A stretch of 60,729 nt of DNA from Paenibacillus piri (GCF_004354045.1 NZ_SMRT01000028.1:1-60729), one strand, 5' to 3'. Numbered from the stretch's first letter, positions 35,438 through 44,800 are shown. Numbers and translations are program-made. The notes: generated by a model not told the origin, from the sequence alone.

Positions 35438-35810
35438 ATGATCTATTTTTACACGTATCTCGGCTGTACCCGTATTCGGGAAGGAACGGTTTCGGCTTCG
35501 CTGATTATGGGGAAACTCGGATCTTATGCTCGTCAAAACCGTTTAGCAATCGCGCTCCGTGAAATGGGACGAATCGAAAAAACGATCTTCATCCTGGACT
35601 ACATTTCAAGCGAAGCGATGCGGCGGAAGATCAATCGGGGTTTGAACAAAGGAGAAGCGATGAACGCATTGGCCAGAGCGATCTTTTTTGGCAAACACGG
35701 CGAGCTGCGTGAACGCGCACTGCAGGATCAGCTCCAACGTGCCAGCGTATTAAATATCCTCATCAATGCAATCAGTGTATGGAATACGGTTTATTTGACA
35801 CAGGCAACGG
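35438..35810 (+). pseudogene. Tn3-family transposase, C-terminal fragment
   Basis: From about 35468 the frame gives the family C-terminus: IREGTVSASLIMGKL, RQNRLAIALREMGRIEKTIFILDYI, then GLNKGEAMNALARAIFFGKHGELRERAL and ILINAISVWNTVYLTQA. It carries the last catalytic Glu region (about residues 60-100). The frame then runs straight into a short-chain dehydrogenase. The N-terminal part is absent here; a separate N-terminal fragment sits at 25.5 kb on the other strand. Confidence 0.82.
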
Positions 35811-36314
35811 AACCAATTCGATATCTTAGTCAACAATGCCGGCATCGGCACATCCCCGTCATTTGAAGAGACATGCGAAGAGGACTTTGATCGTCTGATC
35901 GCAGTCAACGTCAAGGCGCCGTTCTTCCTCGTCCAACAATCGCTCGGACGTCTTCGAGACGGAGGCCGCATTATCAATATCTCATCCGGAGTGAGTGACA
36001 CGAATTGCCTTTCCGCATATCATGGCCTACAATCTAACCAAAGGCGCACTAAATACATTCACCCTACACCTAGCTCAGCTACTGGGTCCATGGGGATTAC
36101 TGTGAACGCAGTCATGCCCGGCATAATCGATACCGACGTAAACGCTTCATGGCTGCACACACCCGATGGGCGCAAGTCTGCCATAGAGATGGCGGCGCTT
36201 GGACGCATCGGCGAGCCTTCGGATATCGCGGATATCGTCGCCTTCACGGATTCACCTGATGGGCGATGGGTAACGGGACAACTAATCGATGGAACTGGCG
36301 GATCGCATTTGTAA
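35811..36314 (+). pseudogene. Short-chain dehydrogenase remnant with compensating frameshifts
   Basis: The frame starts mid-domain (NQFDILVNNAGIGTSPSFEE), reaches INISSGVSDT, and finishes MGITVNAVMPGIIDTDVN ... TGQLIDGTGGSHL. Between 36001 and 36087 the expected residues, including the catalytic Tyr and Lys (MAYNLTKGALNTF), lie in another frame. Two one-base indels cancel, so the frame is open but the active site is lost. The cofactor-binding N-terminus was removed at the Tn3 junction. Confidence 0.78.
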
Positions 36315-36561
36315 GATTACAAACAGTCCGGCCCCTGAAAATAATCGATCGACTCTGCATTAGGATGGAATCAGGTGAACTTCAGATCATTAATTCAACT
36401 TATATAGAACGAGAATTAAATAGTGTTAGCTAAAAATAATGACAATCGTTCACGTATGATTTGGTGCTTGTTGCGCTACTTGCTCTTTGATGAACTTTTT
36501 CTTGTTGATTATTGAATGTTCGTTAAAAAACTGGTAAGCTACTTGGTAAAGGAGGTGCCAA

Positions 36562-37392
36562 GTGAAGAATATTGTGATTTCAGGCGGAACCGACGGGATA
36601 GGTAAGGCGCTCGCGCTTACTTATCTAATCCGAGGGGATAACATCATCGTCATCGGCCGTAATAAGGAGAAGGGAAAGGCGTTCATCGAAGCTGCCAACG
36701 AAATTGACGCTGGCACGAGGGCTTATTTCATCCAAGCAGACCTGAGCCTGGTCAGCGAGAACAAGAAGGTTATCGAGGAGATCAAGTCGAAATTCTCTGT
36801 GGTGGACGCGCTCGTACTTTGCGCGCGGCATTATCGTACGACACGGTTGGAAACGGCGGAAGGGTTCGAGGACAATTTTGCGTTGTTCTACCTCAGCCGT
36901 TTTCTCCTCAGTCACGGTCTGGTCGAGTCGTTGGAGAAGGCCGACAACCCGATTATCATGAATGTGGCCGGGCCTGGAGCCGACCTATCCGTGATCCACT
37001 GGAACGATCTCGGGCTTGAGCAGGGCTACAACGGAGGCACGGCGTTGACCCAAGGCGGCAAGTTGAACGACCTGCTCGGTGTCTCCTTCGCTGGCAAGCA
37101 CGGAGCGGGCCGAATCCGATACGTTCTATTCCACCCGGGCACAACGTCTACCAGTTTCTCCGGCGAGTACGATGAGCCAACGGCGGCTCACATCGTGGCG
37201 ATGAAGAAATTCGGGAAGCCAGTGGTGGAGAGCATCGAACCGATTGTCGTTATTATCAACGCTCCGCCGCCCGAGCCGCTGAGCGCTTTCGTGGAAGGCA
37301 AGCGGATCAGCGTGGAGCACAAGTCCTTTGACAAGGACGCCTCAAAGCGGCTCTATGACGTCACCCGGGAATTGCTTGTCACATTGACTTAA
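36562..37392 (+). CDS. SDR-family oxidoreductase (atypical)
   Basis: 276 residues. The cofactor motif ISGGTDGIGKALA lies at residues 5-17, followed by VIGRNKEKG (NADP-type Arg). Where the YxxxK catalytic pair is expected, the text is TALTQGGKLNDLL, so Lys is kept but Tyr appears replaced by Thr. AAAGGAGGT precedes the GTG start. It lies 26 bases ahead of a TetR gene and forms an operon with it. Substrate unknown. Confidence 0.82.
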   Translation: MKNIVISGGTDGIGKALALTYLIRGDNIIVIGRNKEKGKAFIEAANEIDAGTRAYFIQADLSLVSENKKVIEEIKSKFSVVDALVLCARHYRTTRLETAEGFEDNFALFYLSRFLLSHGLVESLEKADNPIIMNVAGPGADLSVIHWNDLGLEQGYNGGTALTQGGKLNDLLGVSFAGKHGAGRIRYVLFHPGTTSTSFSGEYDEPTAAHIVAMKKFGKPVVESIEPIVVIINAPPPEPLSAFVEGKRISVEHKSFDKDASKRLYDVTRELLVTLT

Positions 37393-37418
37393 AGTTGTTT
37401 GTACGAGGAGGGAACATA

Positions 37419-37997
37419 GTGGCCAGACCCAGAGAGTTCGATACGACAGAGGTTCTTTCCAAAGCCATGGATTATTTCTGGAAGTATGGTTATGAAGGTG
37501 CGTCCATGCAAGAATTGGTGAATCATGTGGGAATCAAGGCGCAAAGTCTTTACAATACTTTTGGGGGCAAACGCGACTTGTTCTTCGCGGCGCTCAAGCA
37601 TTATGTCAATCAAAGTACGGTGGTTCATACGCTCGAACATACGCCTTCGGGAAAAGAAGCCATCACTCAAGTGTTCCGTGATTTGCTGGCAAGTCTTGCC
37701 CATTCGGATCGAACGAGGGGATGCTTCATAAACAATACTTGCGTGGAACTCGCACCGCATGACTCCGAGATTGCCGATTTTATAGAAAAGGAAAGAATCC
37801 GTCTTGAACGCGCTTATTACCTTGCATTGACCCGAGCCAAGGAACAGGAAGAAATCAATGAGCGCTATCAGGATCTTATGGCGCTTGCGCGATATTTGAA
37901 CAATGCGCAAGGGGGATTGATGGTTACTGCCAAGACAGTAGCGGATATGACTGTTCTGGAGGACATCGTTGAGGTCACTCTTTCGATATTCGATTGA
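37419..37997 (+). CDS. TetR/AcrR-family regulator
   Basis: About 192 residues. MARPREFDTTEVLSKAMDYFWKYGYEGASM leads into a helix-turn-helix (LVNHVGIKAQSLYNTFGGKRDLFF). The GTG at 37419 is set by GAGGAGGG. The C-terminal domain is the common TetR_C type. Placed between an SDR and an MFS pump in one direction, it probably represses this small operon. Confidence 0.88.
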   Translation: MARPREFDTTEVLSKAMDYFWKYGYEGASMQELVNHVGIKAQSLYNTFGGKRDLFFAALKHYVNQSTVVHTLEHTPSGKEAITQVFRDLLASLAHSDRTRGCFINNTCVELAPHDSEIADFIEKERIRLERAYYLALTRAKEQEEINERYQDLMALARYLNNAQGGLMVTAKTVADMTVLEDIVEVTLSIFD

Positions 37998-38068
37998 AAG
38001 ACGGTCCCCTTTTTTTCTTTATTTTTTAATGATTGTTCAATAACACGATGGATAAAGGAAGATTGAAA

Positions 38069-39232
38069 ATGAACAAAAACTTGGTCCTTTATTTACTTGC
38101 CTTTTGCGTATTTGTCATGGCATCTGTCGAAATTGTTGTAGCGGGTATTCTGGGAATGATCGCACAGGATACGAATGTGTCCGTAGGTATGGCCGGGCAA
38201 TTGGTGACCGTCTATGCGATTGTCATTGCGGCTGGATCGCCCATTCTGCTATCGCTGACTTCAAGGATGGAAAGGAAAAACCTTCTTCTACTTACTTTTT
38301 TTGTTTTCGTCATCGGTAATTTGCTTGCCTTCTTCAGCCCTAATTTCACCATTCTCATGGTTTCCAGAATTGTTCAGGCGGCGAGTGCCGGTGTGTTTAC
38401 AGTAGTCGCTTTGACTGTAGGAGCAAGTATAGCAGCGCCTGAGAGGCGGGGCAGTGCTATCGGCATTATTATCACTGGTGCAAGCACGGCCTTGGTCGTC
38501 GGCGTTCCGCTTGGGACTTTAATAGGAGAATATTGGGGATGGCGTTTAGTCTTTATGTGTATCAATATTTTAGCCCTGTTTTCAATCATCGGGATTGCTG
38601 CATCCGTTCCCAAAATGGAAAGTCAGGAATCGGTTTCGTTAAAAACTCAGCTTGCGGTATTGCGGGATCGCCGAATCATTAGCGGATTATTCATTACGTT
38701 TTTTTGGGTCATAGGGTATCAATTACTATTTACCTATATCTCCCCCTTTCTACAGGAGGCTGCAAGCCTCACTACGACACAGATCAGCGCAGCTCTATTC
38801 ATATGCGGAATATTTGCAGTAATAGGTTCGCGTATCGGGGGATACGGCGCTGACCGGTGGGGGATTTACCGGACTCTGCTTGTCAGTCTGCTGCTCCACG
38901 CTGTGTCGCTAGCGGCACTTCCTTGGGTGGGAATAACATTTATAGGGGCCATAGTGATCCTTGCCGTTTGGATAGGATCTGCCTATATGACAACGCCTGC
39001 ACAGCAGTACTATCTTGTGTCGCTTTCTCCGAACTCCTCCGGTTTGGTACTCAGTTTGAACAATTCCGTGCTTCAACTTGGAATAGCTATTGGAGCCGGT
39101 GCAGGCGGATGGGTGGTAAACCAAACATCAGTCATGAATTTGGGCTGGATTGGAGCAATTAGTATTGTGATCGGCATGTTTACCGTATTTTACTCGTTTT
39201 CATTAAAAAGTAAATCACTAAAAGAAGCCTAA
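38069..39232 (+). CDS. MFS transporter (DHA1, AraJ/YdhP-like)
   Basis: 387 residues and twelve membrane helices. LAFCVFVMASVEIVVAGIL in helix 1, SRIVQAASAGVFTVVALTVG (motif B area), IGIIITGASTALVVGVPLGTLIGEYWGWRLVF (motif C area) and GGYGADRWG in the central loop. The start at 38069 follows AAAGGAAG. It likely exports small solutes or drugs and is last in the SDR-TetR-MFS set. Confidence 0.88.
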   Translation: MNKNLVLYLLAFCVFVMASVEIVVAGILGMIAQDTNVSVGMAGQLVTVYAIVIAAGSPILLSLTSRMERKNLLLLTFFVFVIGNLLAFFSPNFTILMVSRIVQAASAGVFTVVALTVGASIAAPERRGSAIGIIITGASTALVVGVPLGTLIGEYWGWRLVFMCINILALFSIIGIAASVPKMESQESVSLKTQLAVLRDRRIISGLFITFFWVIGYQLLFTYISPFLQEAASLTTTQISAALFICGIFAVIGSRIGGYGADRWGIYRTLLVSLLLHAVSLAALPWVGITFIGAIVILAVWIGSAYMTTPAQQYYLVSLSPNSSGLVLSLNNSVLQLGIAIGAGAGGWVVNQTSVMNLGWIGAISIVIGMFTVFYSFSLKSKSLKEA

Positions 39233-39350
39233 TGCAGCCTCATAAAGGAATCGATTAACCTGAAACGGGACGATCACTCAACAAGCCGAGTATGGGTTGA
39301 GGTCGTTTATATCACTATATTCAAGATTGTCACAAAAAGAATGGCACGGA

Positions 39351-39380
39351 TGTCGATTTGCCCTTCTCTCGTTCGTAGTC
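39351..39380 (+). promoter_or_regulatory. ECF42-type promoter, copy 1
   Basis: TGTCGA begins at 39351 and CGTTCGTAGTC at 39370, a 19-base offset shared exactly by three other sites in this cluster. It precedes the dihydrofolate-reductase-like gene by about 95 bases. Confidence 0.75.
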
Positions 39381-39479
39381 TTTATAGCGGCGAAGTTCAG
39401 CTGACCTTGAATGAAGGACATTCGGGAGATACGCAGCGTTTTGGAATCGACCGCACGACACGAAAGGACGGATATAACA

Positions 39480-40052
39480 ATGGGAAAAATCATCATGCAG
39501 CAATTCATTACGTTGGATGGAGTCATGCAGGCACCTGGCGATCTCTATGAATTTGAGTATGGGGGCTGGCAGCGGTCATATGTTGGCGAGGAGCACCTGG
39601 CACTCATTGTCGAGCAGGCCCACGCGGTTGAAGCGCTTCTTCTGGGGCGTAAAACTTACGAGAGCTTCGCGGCAACATGGCCGTCAGCGACCGGCATGCG
39701 GGGGCTGGCCGATCGGATGAACGGTATGTCGAAGTTCGTGGCTTCGAGAACCCTGAGCCATGCGGATTGGAATGCCACTATCATCCATGGCGACGTGGTC
39801 GAAGAAGCAGCGAAGCTCAAGCAGGAGTTCAGAGGAGACTTGCTGGTCGTAGGCAGCGGCGATCTTGCACAAACGCTGATGAAGCATCATCTCATCGACG
39901 AATACCGGCTCTGGGTCCACCCTGTAATCTTAGGTCGCGGACAACGGCTGTTCAGAGAGGGAAGCGAGAAGGCTGCTATGCGCCTCATGGACGCCAAAAC
40001 GCTAAGATCAGGTGTCGCGATTCACATCTACCAGCCCGAGATAGGCCATTAA
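39480..40052 (+). CDS. Dihydrofolate reductase-like (RibD C-terminal) protein
   Basis: About 190 residues. KIIMQQFITLDGVMQAPG is the usual N-terminus, with LLGRKTYESFA, VVGSGDLAQTLMKHHLIDEYRLWVHPVILGRGQRLF later. The fold binds NADPH; such stand-alone proteins are generally called dihydrofolate reductase family, though folate activity is rarely shown. GAAAGGACGG precedes the ATG. Preceded by an ECF42-type promoter and followed by a perfect terminator, it is a single-gene unit of that regulon. Confidence 0.85.
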   Translation: MGKIIMQQFITLDGVMQAPGDLYEFEYGGWQRSYVGEEHLALIVEQAHAVEALLLGRKTYESFAATWPSATGMRGLADRMNGMSKFVASRTLSHADWNATIIHGDVVEEAAKLKQEFRGDLLVVGSGDLAQTLMKHHLIDEYRLWVHPVILGRGQRLFREGSEKAAMRLMDAKTLRSGVAIHIYQPEIGH

Positions 40053-40079
40053 CAACAAAGCCATATGATTCATTCAACC

Positions 40080-40128
40080 AAAGACGTCTCCATCATCGTT
40101 GCGTAAGTGGAGATGGAGACGTCTTTTT
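40080..40128 (+). terminator. Intrinsic terminator
   Basis: AAAGACGTCTCCATC pairs perfectly with GATGGAGACGTCTTT and is followed by further T residues. It closes the dihydrofolate-reductase-like transcript. Confidence 0.9.
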
Positions 40129-40242
40129 GCCCATTCAGATGAGGATCATGGCTCGACACGTTGGATGATCCAGTAATATCATTCGCAATGACTGATAAGG
40201 AGAATACGGGGGCATACGGTACCATAAAAAAATTTGCGAGTG

Positions 40243-40272
40243 TGTCGAATTCGCCGTTATCGGTTCGTCGTC
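40243..40272 (+). promoter_or_regulatory. ECF42-type promoter, copy 2
   Basis: TGTCGA at 40243 and GGTTCGTCGTC at 40262, again 19 bases apart. It lies about 50 bases before the alpha/beta hydrolase gene. Confidence 0.75.
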
Positions 40273-40322
40273 TAAATAGAGGCTTAAATTAAAATCAGGT
40301 TTAACTGAAAAGGAGACATACG

Positions 40323-41135
40323 ATGCACACAGTAACTTCGAAGGACGGTACAAAGATTGCCTATGATAAAGTTGGCCAGGGACCGTCACTTATTCTGGTC
40401 GCGGGCGCGTTCAGCTATCGCAAATTCCCTGGACAAGTGCAGTTGGCTCATTTGTTGTCAGAGCATTTCACGGTCTACAATTACGACCGCCGCGGCCGAG
40501 GCGATAGCGGAGATACACCGTGTTACACCATCGAACGCGAGATGGAAGATCTTCAGGCCATGATTGATGAAGCCGGTGGCTCGGCCTATGTTTGGGGATT
40601 GTCATCTGGCGCGGTTCTGGCTCTGCAGACAGCGGCGGCAGGGGCTAATATTAAGAAACTCGCTTTGCATGAACCGCCTTTAGTAGTCGATGATGCGGGT
40701 CACAAGCCGCCAGAAGATTTCGTCAAGCGGGTTTCAGAGCTTATATCCGCGAATCGCCGGGGCGAGGCCATTGAGTATTTTATGACCAAGGGGATGGGTG
40801 CGCCTTCATTTGTGGTCAGCTTGATGCGCGTGATGCCAGGCGTGTGGTCCAAGCTCATGGCTGTAGCCCATACGCTTCCTTACGACGCGGCCTTGCTCGA
40901 TGGATATATGGATGGAAAGGCCTTGCCTGAAAAATTGTGGGATGCGGTTACGATGCCAACCCTTGTGATCGAAGGAACGGAGAGTCCGATTGCGTTGCGT
41001 CATGGTGCCCATGCACTGGCGGGAAACCTTCCCAATGCAAGGCTGCTGAGTAAAAAGGGACTTGGTCATACCAAAAAACTCGATACCCAAAAGATCTCAT
41101 CGGAGCTTGCAGCATTCTTTATGGGCAATCGCTAA
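40323..41135 (+). CDS. Alpha/beta-fold hydrolase
   Basis: 270 residues. The oxyanion region is LILVAGAFSYRK, strand five reads YNYDRRGRGDSGD, the nucleophile Ser sits in GLSSGA (about residue 97) and the catalytic His in KKGLGHTKKL near the end. The acid is probably the Glu or Asp in LVIEGTESP. AAAGGAGA precedes the ATG. Substrate unknown. The ECF42-type promoter upstream links it to the sigma factor gene 2 kb away. Confidence 0.87.
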   Translation: MHTVTSKDGTKIAYDKVGQGPSLILVAGAFSYRKFPGQVQLAHLLSEHFTVYNYDRRGRGDSGDTPCYTIEREMEDLQAMIDEAGGSAYVWGLSSGAVLALQTAAAGANIKKLALHEPPLVVDDAGHKPPEDFVKRVSELISANRRGEAIEYFMTKGMGAPSFVVSLMRVMPGVWSKLMAVAHTLPYDAALLDGYMDGKALPEKLWDAVTMPTLVIEGTESPIALRHGAHALAGNLPNARLLSKKGLGHTKKLDTQKISSELAAFFMGNR

Positions 41136-41238
41136 GCTGCGGCAAGTAAAGGGTTATTTAAACCTCACTTCTAAAACAGCAATTACGACCGGAGATACTA
41201 GATAATAAGTTGGACAATGAGAGGGGAAGAAGATTATT

Positions 41239-41892
41239 ATGTTTACAAACAAGCGGAATACGAGGGCGATTCGTCTGCTTCTGATGGGCGGGGTTGTTTC
41301 AGCACCTCTTTTCTTCGTAGTAGCCATTATTCAATCGTTTACACGTACAGGATTCGATATCAGGCGACACGCCATCAGTACCCTTACGTTGGGGGATATG
41401 GGATGGATTCAAAGCGCTAATTTCTTCCTTACAGGATTGCTTGCTGTATGTGCAGCGATTGGAGTGCGACGTTTACTTCGAGGGCGTATGGGAGGCACGT
41501 GGGGTTCGTTGCTCTTTGGGATCTATGGGATTGGCATGATCATGGCAGGTATGTTTCGCCCGGATCCTGGCCTCAGCTTTCCCTCAGGTGCCCCTGCGGA
41601 AATGCCGGCATCGATGAGCGGCCATGCAGGGCTTCATTCCGTGGCGTTCTTTACAGCATTTATTTGTCTAATTGCAGCAAGCATTGTCTTTGGACGTCGG
41701 TTTGCTACCCAAGGCGAACGTGGTTGGAGTATCTATTGTATTGCAACTTGTATTCTTGCGCCTGTGCTTATCGTTATTGGCTCGAGTATCGCTAGTTGGA
41801 TTGGCGTTATCATGGGGTGCGCCGGAATTGTTGCTTTCGGTTGGGTTTCGGTTCTTTCCGCTAGATTACGTGCTGAAGCTCTTCAGGTTTAG
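41239..41892 (+). CDS. DUF998 family membrane protein
   Basis: 217 residues and six membrane segments. DIRRHAISTLTLGDMGWIQSANF is the family hallmark, with MFRPDPGLSFPSGAPAEMPA in a loop and a HAGLHSV motif. GAGAGGGGAAG lies about 14 bases before the ATG. The family is widespread and of unknown function. No ECF42-type promoter was found before it. Confidence 0.82.
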   Translation: MFTNKRNTRAIRLLLMGGVVSAPLFFVVAIIQSFTRTGFDIRRHAISTLTLGDMGWIQSANFFLTGLLAVCAAIGVRRLLRGRMGGTWGSLLFGIYGIGMIMAGMFRPDPGLSFPSGAPAEMPASMSGHAGLHSVAFFTAFICLIAASIVFGRRFATQGERGWSIYCIATCILAPVLIVIGSSIASWIGVIMGCAGIVAFGWVSVLSARLRAEALQV

Positions 41893-42007
41893 GTTCACGA
41901 AGAGTGAAGAGTGAATTTTGCTACTTGATTCATAACATTGTGAATTATATCGTTGATTTTTTAAACAAATAAGAAAGCTTCGCCATAAAATGAGGAGGGA
42001 CCAATCT

Positions 42008-42442
42008 ATGAGATTTATGTTGATTGTCAAAGCCACAACCGATTCGGAGGCGGGAGTCATACCTAGCCAAGATTTGATTGATGCCATGCAGAAGTATAAC
42101 GAGGAATTGGTCAAGGCCGGCGTGCTGCTGGCGGCGGATGGACTGCAGCCTAGTACAAACGCAATCCGGATTTCTTATCCGGAGCCCGGGGGCAAGCCTA
42201 AAATGATGGATGGTCCGTTTACGGAGGCAAAAGAGTTGATTGCCGGATATACGCTGATTGAGGTCAAATCGAGGGAAGAAGCGATCGAATGGGCACTGCG
42301 TATGCCGGATCCGCATGGATTTGGACAGGGTGAGATTGAGCTCAGACAGGTGTTCGAAGCGGAGGACCTCATGGAGAATCCCGAAACGCTGGCCAAGGAA
42401 ACGGCCCTTCGCAAGCAAGTCAATGAGCAGAAAAAAGCATGA
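42008..42442 (+). CDS. DGPF/YCII-domain protein, first copy
   Basis: 144 residues. MRFMLIVKATTDSEAGV opens the domain; DGPFTEAKELIAGYTLIEVKS contains the DGPF motif, followed by EEAIEWALRMP. GAGGAGGG ten bases upstream fixes the ATG at 42008. Its stop overlaps the sigma factor start (ATGA). DGPF proteins are the constant genomic partners of ECF42 sigma factors; what they do is unknown, though a catalytic or signal role has been suggested from YCII similarity. Confidence 0.88.
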   Translation: MRFMLIVKATTDSEAGVIPSQDLIDAMQKYNEELVKAGVLLAADGLQPSTNAIRISYPEPGGKPKMMDGPFTEAKELIAGYTLIEVKSREEAIEWALRMPDPHGFGQGEIELRQVFEAEDLMENPETLAKETALRKQVNEQKKA

Positions 42443-43704
42443 ATTCGTTCCAGACACATCGAACCATTGATGCCATATGGCGAATGGAATCGGCGAAGCT
42501 TATCGCGGGACTGACACGAATGGTAAGGGACGTGGGTCTCGCGGAAGATCTGGCCCAGGATGCCTTGGTGATTGCCCTTGAACGATGGCCGGAGACCGGC
42601 ATTCCGGACAATCCGGGTGCCTGGCTGATGACAACAGCGAAGCGGCGCGCGATCGATTTTATGCGTAGGAATAAGCTGCGCGATCAGAAGTATGTAGAAG
42701 TTGCCCACACGACGGATTTGTATACGGAGGACGACTTGGCCCTTACTTTAGACGGAGAGATCGGCGACGATCTCCTTCGTCTGATCTTTATGACCTGCCA
42801 TCCGGTGTTATCGCAGGATGCTCGGGTGGCCCTGACGCTGCGCTTGTTGTGCGGGCTTACCACGGATGAAATCGCACGTTCTTTTCTCGCTGCCGAGTCC
42901 ACGGTCGCCCAGCGGATTGTCCGGGCCAAGAGGACCCTCAGCGCCGAGAAGGTCCCTTTTGAGGTACCTGCAGGGGAGGAACTGAAAGACCGCATGTCCC
43001 CCGTGCTAGAGGTCATTTACCTAATGTTTAATGAAGGGTATTCCGCAACTTCCGGAGAACACTGGATTCGGCCGCTGCTATGTCAGGAGGCGCTTAGGCT
43101 GGGACGCATTCTTGCTGAAATTGCGCCTGATGAACCGGAAGTTCACGGCCTGGTTGCTCTCATGGAAATTCAAGCTTCGCGGTTGAAAACTCGCGTTAAC
43201 GCGAGCGGAGAACCCGTCCTTCTCATGGATCAGAACCGTGCGAAGTGGGATCAACTGCTGATCCGCCGCGGCTTGGCGGCGCTGGAGCGCAGCCGGAAGC
43301 TGGGACAGCCGCTTGGGCCTTACTCGCTTCAGGCTGCGATTTCCGCTTGTCATGCCCAGGCGAGTTCCGAAGCTGAGACTGATTGGATTCGCATTGCGGC
43401 CCTTTACGAAGCACTTGCGAGGAAGGCGCCTTCGCTCATCGTTGAATTAAACCGTGCGGTTGCCATATCCATGGCTTTCGGTCCGTCCTTCGGGCTGCAG
43501 ATCGTCGACGAGTTGAATACCGAACCTTCTTTAACGGGATACCACTTGCTTCCAAGCGTTCGCGGCGATCTTCTTGCGAAACTGGGGCGGTACGATGAAG
43601 CCCGAACAGAATTTGAACGCGCTGCATCGATGACCCGAAATACCCGGGAGCGGGAACTTTTGCTTCAACGGGCAACGGAATGCGGGTTGGGCACATCCCA
43701 ATAA
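42439..43704 (+). CDS. ECF42-type RNA polymerase sigma factor
   Basis: 421 residues, twice the length of an ordinary ECF sigma. Region 2 includes VGLAEDLAQDALVIALERWPETGIPDNPGAWLMTTAKRRAIDFMRR (about residues 31-75). Region 4 includes LRLLCGLTTDEIARSFLAAESTVAQRIVRAKRTL. A long C-terminal extension of tetratricopeptide-like helices follows (ARTEFERAASMTRNTRERELLLQRA at the end). This extension and the coupled DGPF gene define group ECF42, which has no anti-sigma factor. Four promoters of the TGTCGA ... CGTTCGTCGTC type lie within 6 kb. Confidence 0.92.
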   Translation: MNSFQTHRTIDAIWRMESAKLIAGLTRMVRDVGLAEDLAQDALVIALERWPETGIPDNPGAWLMTTAKRRAIDFMRRNKLRDQKYVEVAHTTDLYTEDDLALTLDGEIGDDLLRLIFMTCHPVLSQDARVALTLRLLCGLTTDEIARSFLAAESTVAQRIVRAKRTLSAEKVPFEVPAGEELKDRMSPVLEVIYLMFNEGYSATSGEHWIRPLLCQEALRLGRILAEIAPDEPEVHGLVALMEIQASRLKTRVNASGEPVLLMDQNRAKWDQLLIRRGLAALERSRKLGQPLGPYSLQAAISACHAQASSEAETDWIRIAALYEALARKAPSLIVELNRAVAISMAFGPSFGLQIVDELNTEPSLTGYHLLPSVRGDLLAKLGRYDEARTEFERAASMTRNTRERELLLQRATECGLGTSQ

Positions 43705-43717
43705 TATTTTCTCCTTA

Positions 43718-43747
43718 TGTCGATGACGGGGTTTCCCGTTCGTCGTG
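43718..43747 (+). promoter_or_regulatory. ECF42-type promoter, copy 3
   Basis: TGTCGA at 43718 and CGTTCGTCGTG at 43737, offset 19. It sits 13 bases after the sigma factor stop and about 70 bases before the second DGPF gene. Confidence 0.75.
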
Positions 43748-43818
43748 TTAGTAGGGAAGGGGATAGCAGCTGCGGGCTGCTGTCTCAAGTCAGCTTCCCA
43801 CAGAAGGAGGAAACCCAA

Positions 43819-44250
43819 TTGCGATTTATGTTGATAATCAAGGCGACCGGGTACTCGGAGGCTGGGGTCTATCACAGCCAGGAACACACCGATGCGATGA
43901 TGGCTTACAAGAAGTCTTTGGCCAGAGTCGGTGCGCTTCTAGCCGCCGAAGAGCTTCGCCCCAGTTCCAGCGGAATGAGGATATGTTATCCGTTGGCAGG
44001 CGGGGAGCCGGAGATACAGGCCGGCCCTTTTCCGGTAGATCAGGAGCTCGTTGCGGAATATACGGTGATCGATGTAAGGTCGGAGAACGAGGCTTTGAAA
44101 TGGGCACTTCGGATGCCGGTTCCAGCGGGCCGCGAGTGTACGATTGAAATACGAGGGCTGGAAGAGAATGCGAATTCCCTGTCGCAATCTGGCATGCAGA
44201 CCATGGAAGCTGATTTGCAAGATCATCTCCACATGCTAAGAAGATTATAG
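43819..44250 (+). CDS. DGPF/YCII-domain protein, second copy
   Basis: 143 residues, clearly similar to the first copy (RFMLIIKATGYSEAGVYHSQ, QELVAEYTVIDVRSENEALKWALRMP). The central motif is AGPFPVDQ rather than DGPF, so the namesake Asp is lost. GAAGGAGG eight bases upstream sets the TTG start. It has its own ECF42-type promoter and reads on into the DUF1801 gene. Confidence 0.85.
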   Translation: MRFMLIIKATGYSEAGVYHSQEHTDAMMAYKKSLARVGALLAAEELRPSSSGMRICYPLAGGEPEIQAGPFPVDQELVAEYTVIDVRSENEALKWALRMPVPAGRECTIEIRGLEENANSLSQSGMQTMEADLQDHLHMLRRL

Positions 44251-44287
44251 TGATTATAACTTTCAACTTTAAAGGAGCGTATGAAGA

Positions 44288-44629
44288 ATGAATCAGGAAG
44301 TAACCGATTTTATCGAGGCGTTAAAAGAAGCGTGGCACAAGGAAGTTACCGTCAGTCTGCGTGAAGTGGTCCACCAAGCGATTCCCAATGTACATGAACG
44401 TATTCAGTATAAGAAGCCTCACTTTTTGAAAAATGGAAAATATGCCGCGGCTATCTCGATAGCGAAGGAAACGGTTAGTTTTACCATTTTTAATTGTTCA
44501 GAGTTAACGTTCCCGGGAGGCATGTTCGACGGTCCTCCGGAAAGAAAAACATTGAAGCTGCGCAAAGGGGAGACGTTTGATTCAGAACAATTAGTATCGC
44601 TGCTAAGTCAGGCTTCTAGCTCACTTTAG
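44288..44629 (+). CDS. DUF1801-domain protein
   Basis: 113 residues of the SufE-like/YdhG fold: VTDFIEALKEAWHKEVTVSLREVV, RIQYKKPHFLKNGKYAAAISIAKETVSFTIFNC and LRKGETFDSEQLVSLLSQA. Function of the family is unknown. AAAGGAGCG precedes it. No own promoter was seen, so it probably shares the transcript of the second DGPF gene, 37 bases upstream. Confidence 0.8.
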   Translation: MNQEVTDFIEALKEAWHKEVTVSLREVVHQAIPNVHERIQYKKPHFLKNGKYAAAISIAKETVSFTIFNCSELTFPGGMFDGPPERKTLKLRKGETFDSEQLVSLLSQASSSL

Positions 44630-44693
44630 TTGTAAAGGCGCCGCGAGTAAAGTCCCGATAGACATCGGAAATTGAAATATTCTTTTGCAGACA

Positions 44694-44723
44694 TGTCGAT
44701 TTTCTTGTCCTGCGTTCGTCGTC
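44694..44723 (+). promoter_or_regulatory. ECF42-type promoter, copy 4
   Basis: TGTCGA at 44694 and CGTTCGTCGTC at 44713, offset 19. CTTATAG follows, also present in copy 1. It lies about 80 bases before the VOC gene. Confidence 0.75.
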
Positions 44724-44800
44724 CTTATAGATGCCGGATCTCGGAATGAATAAATCATCTGTAATCCTGGCACAAATCAAACCATGAGAGGAAGATTCCA

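Noticed and set aside
42175..42708. A 177-codon antisense ORF over the DGPF and sigma genes
   Set aside because: It covers two genes with clear domains and has no features of its own.
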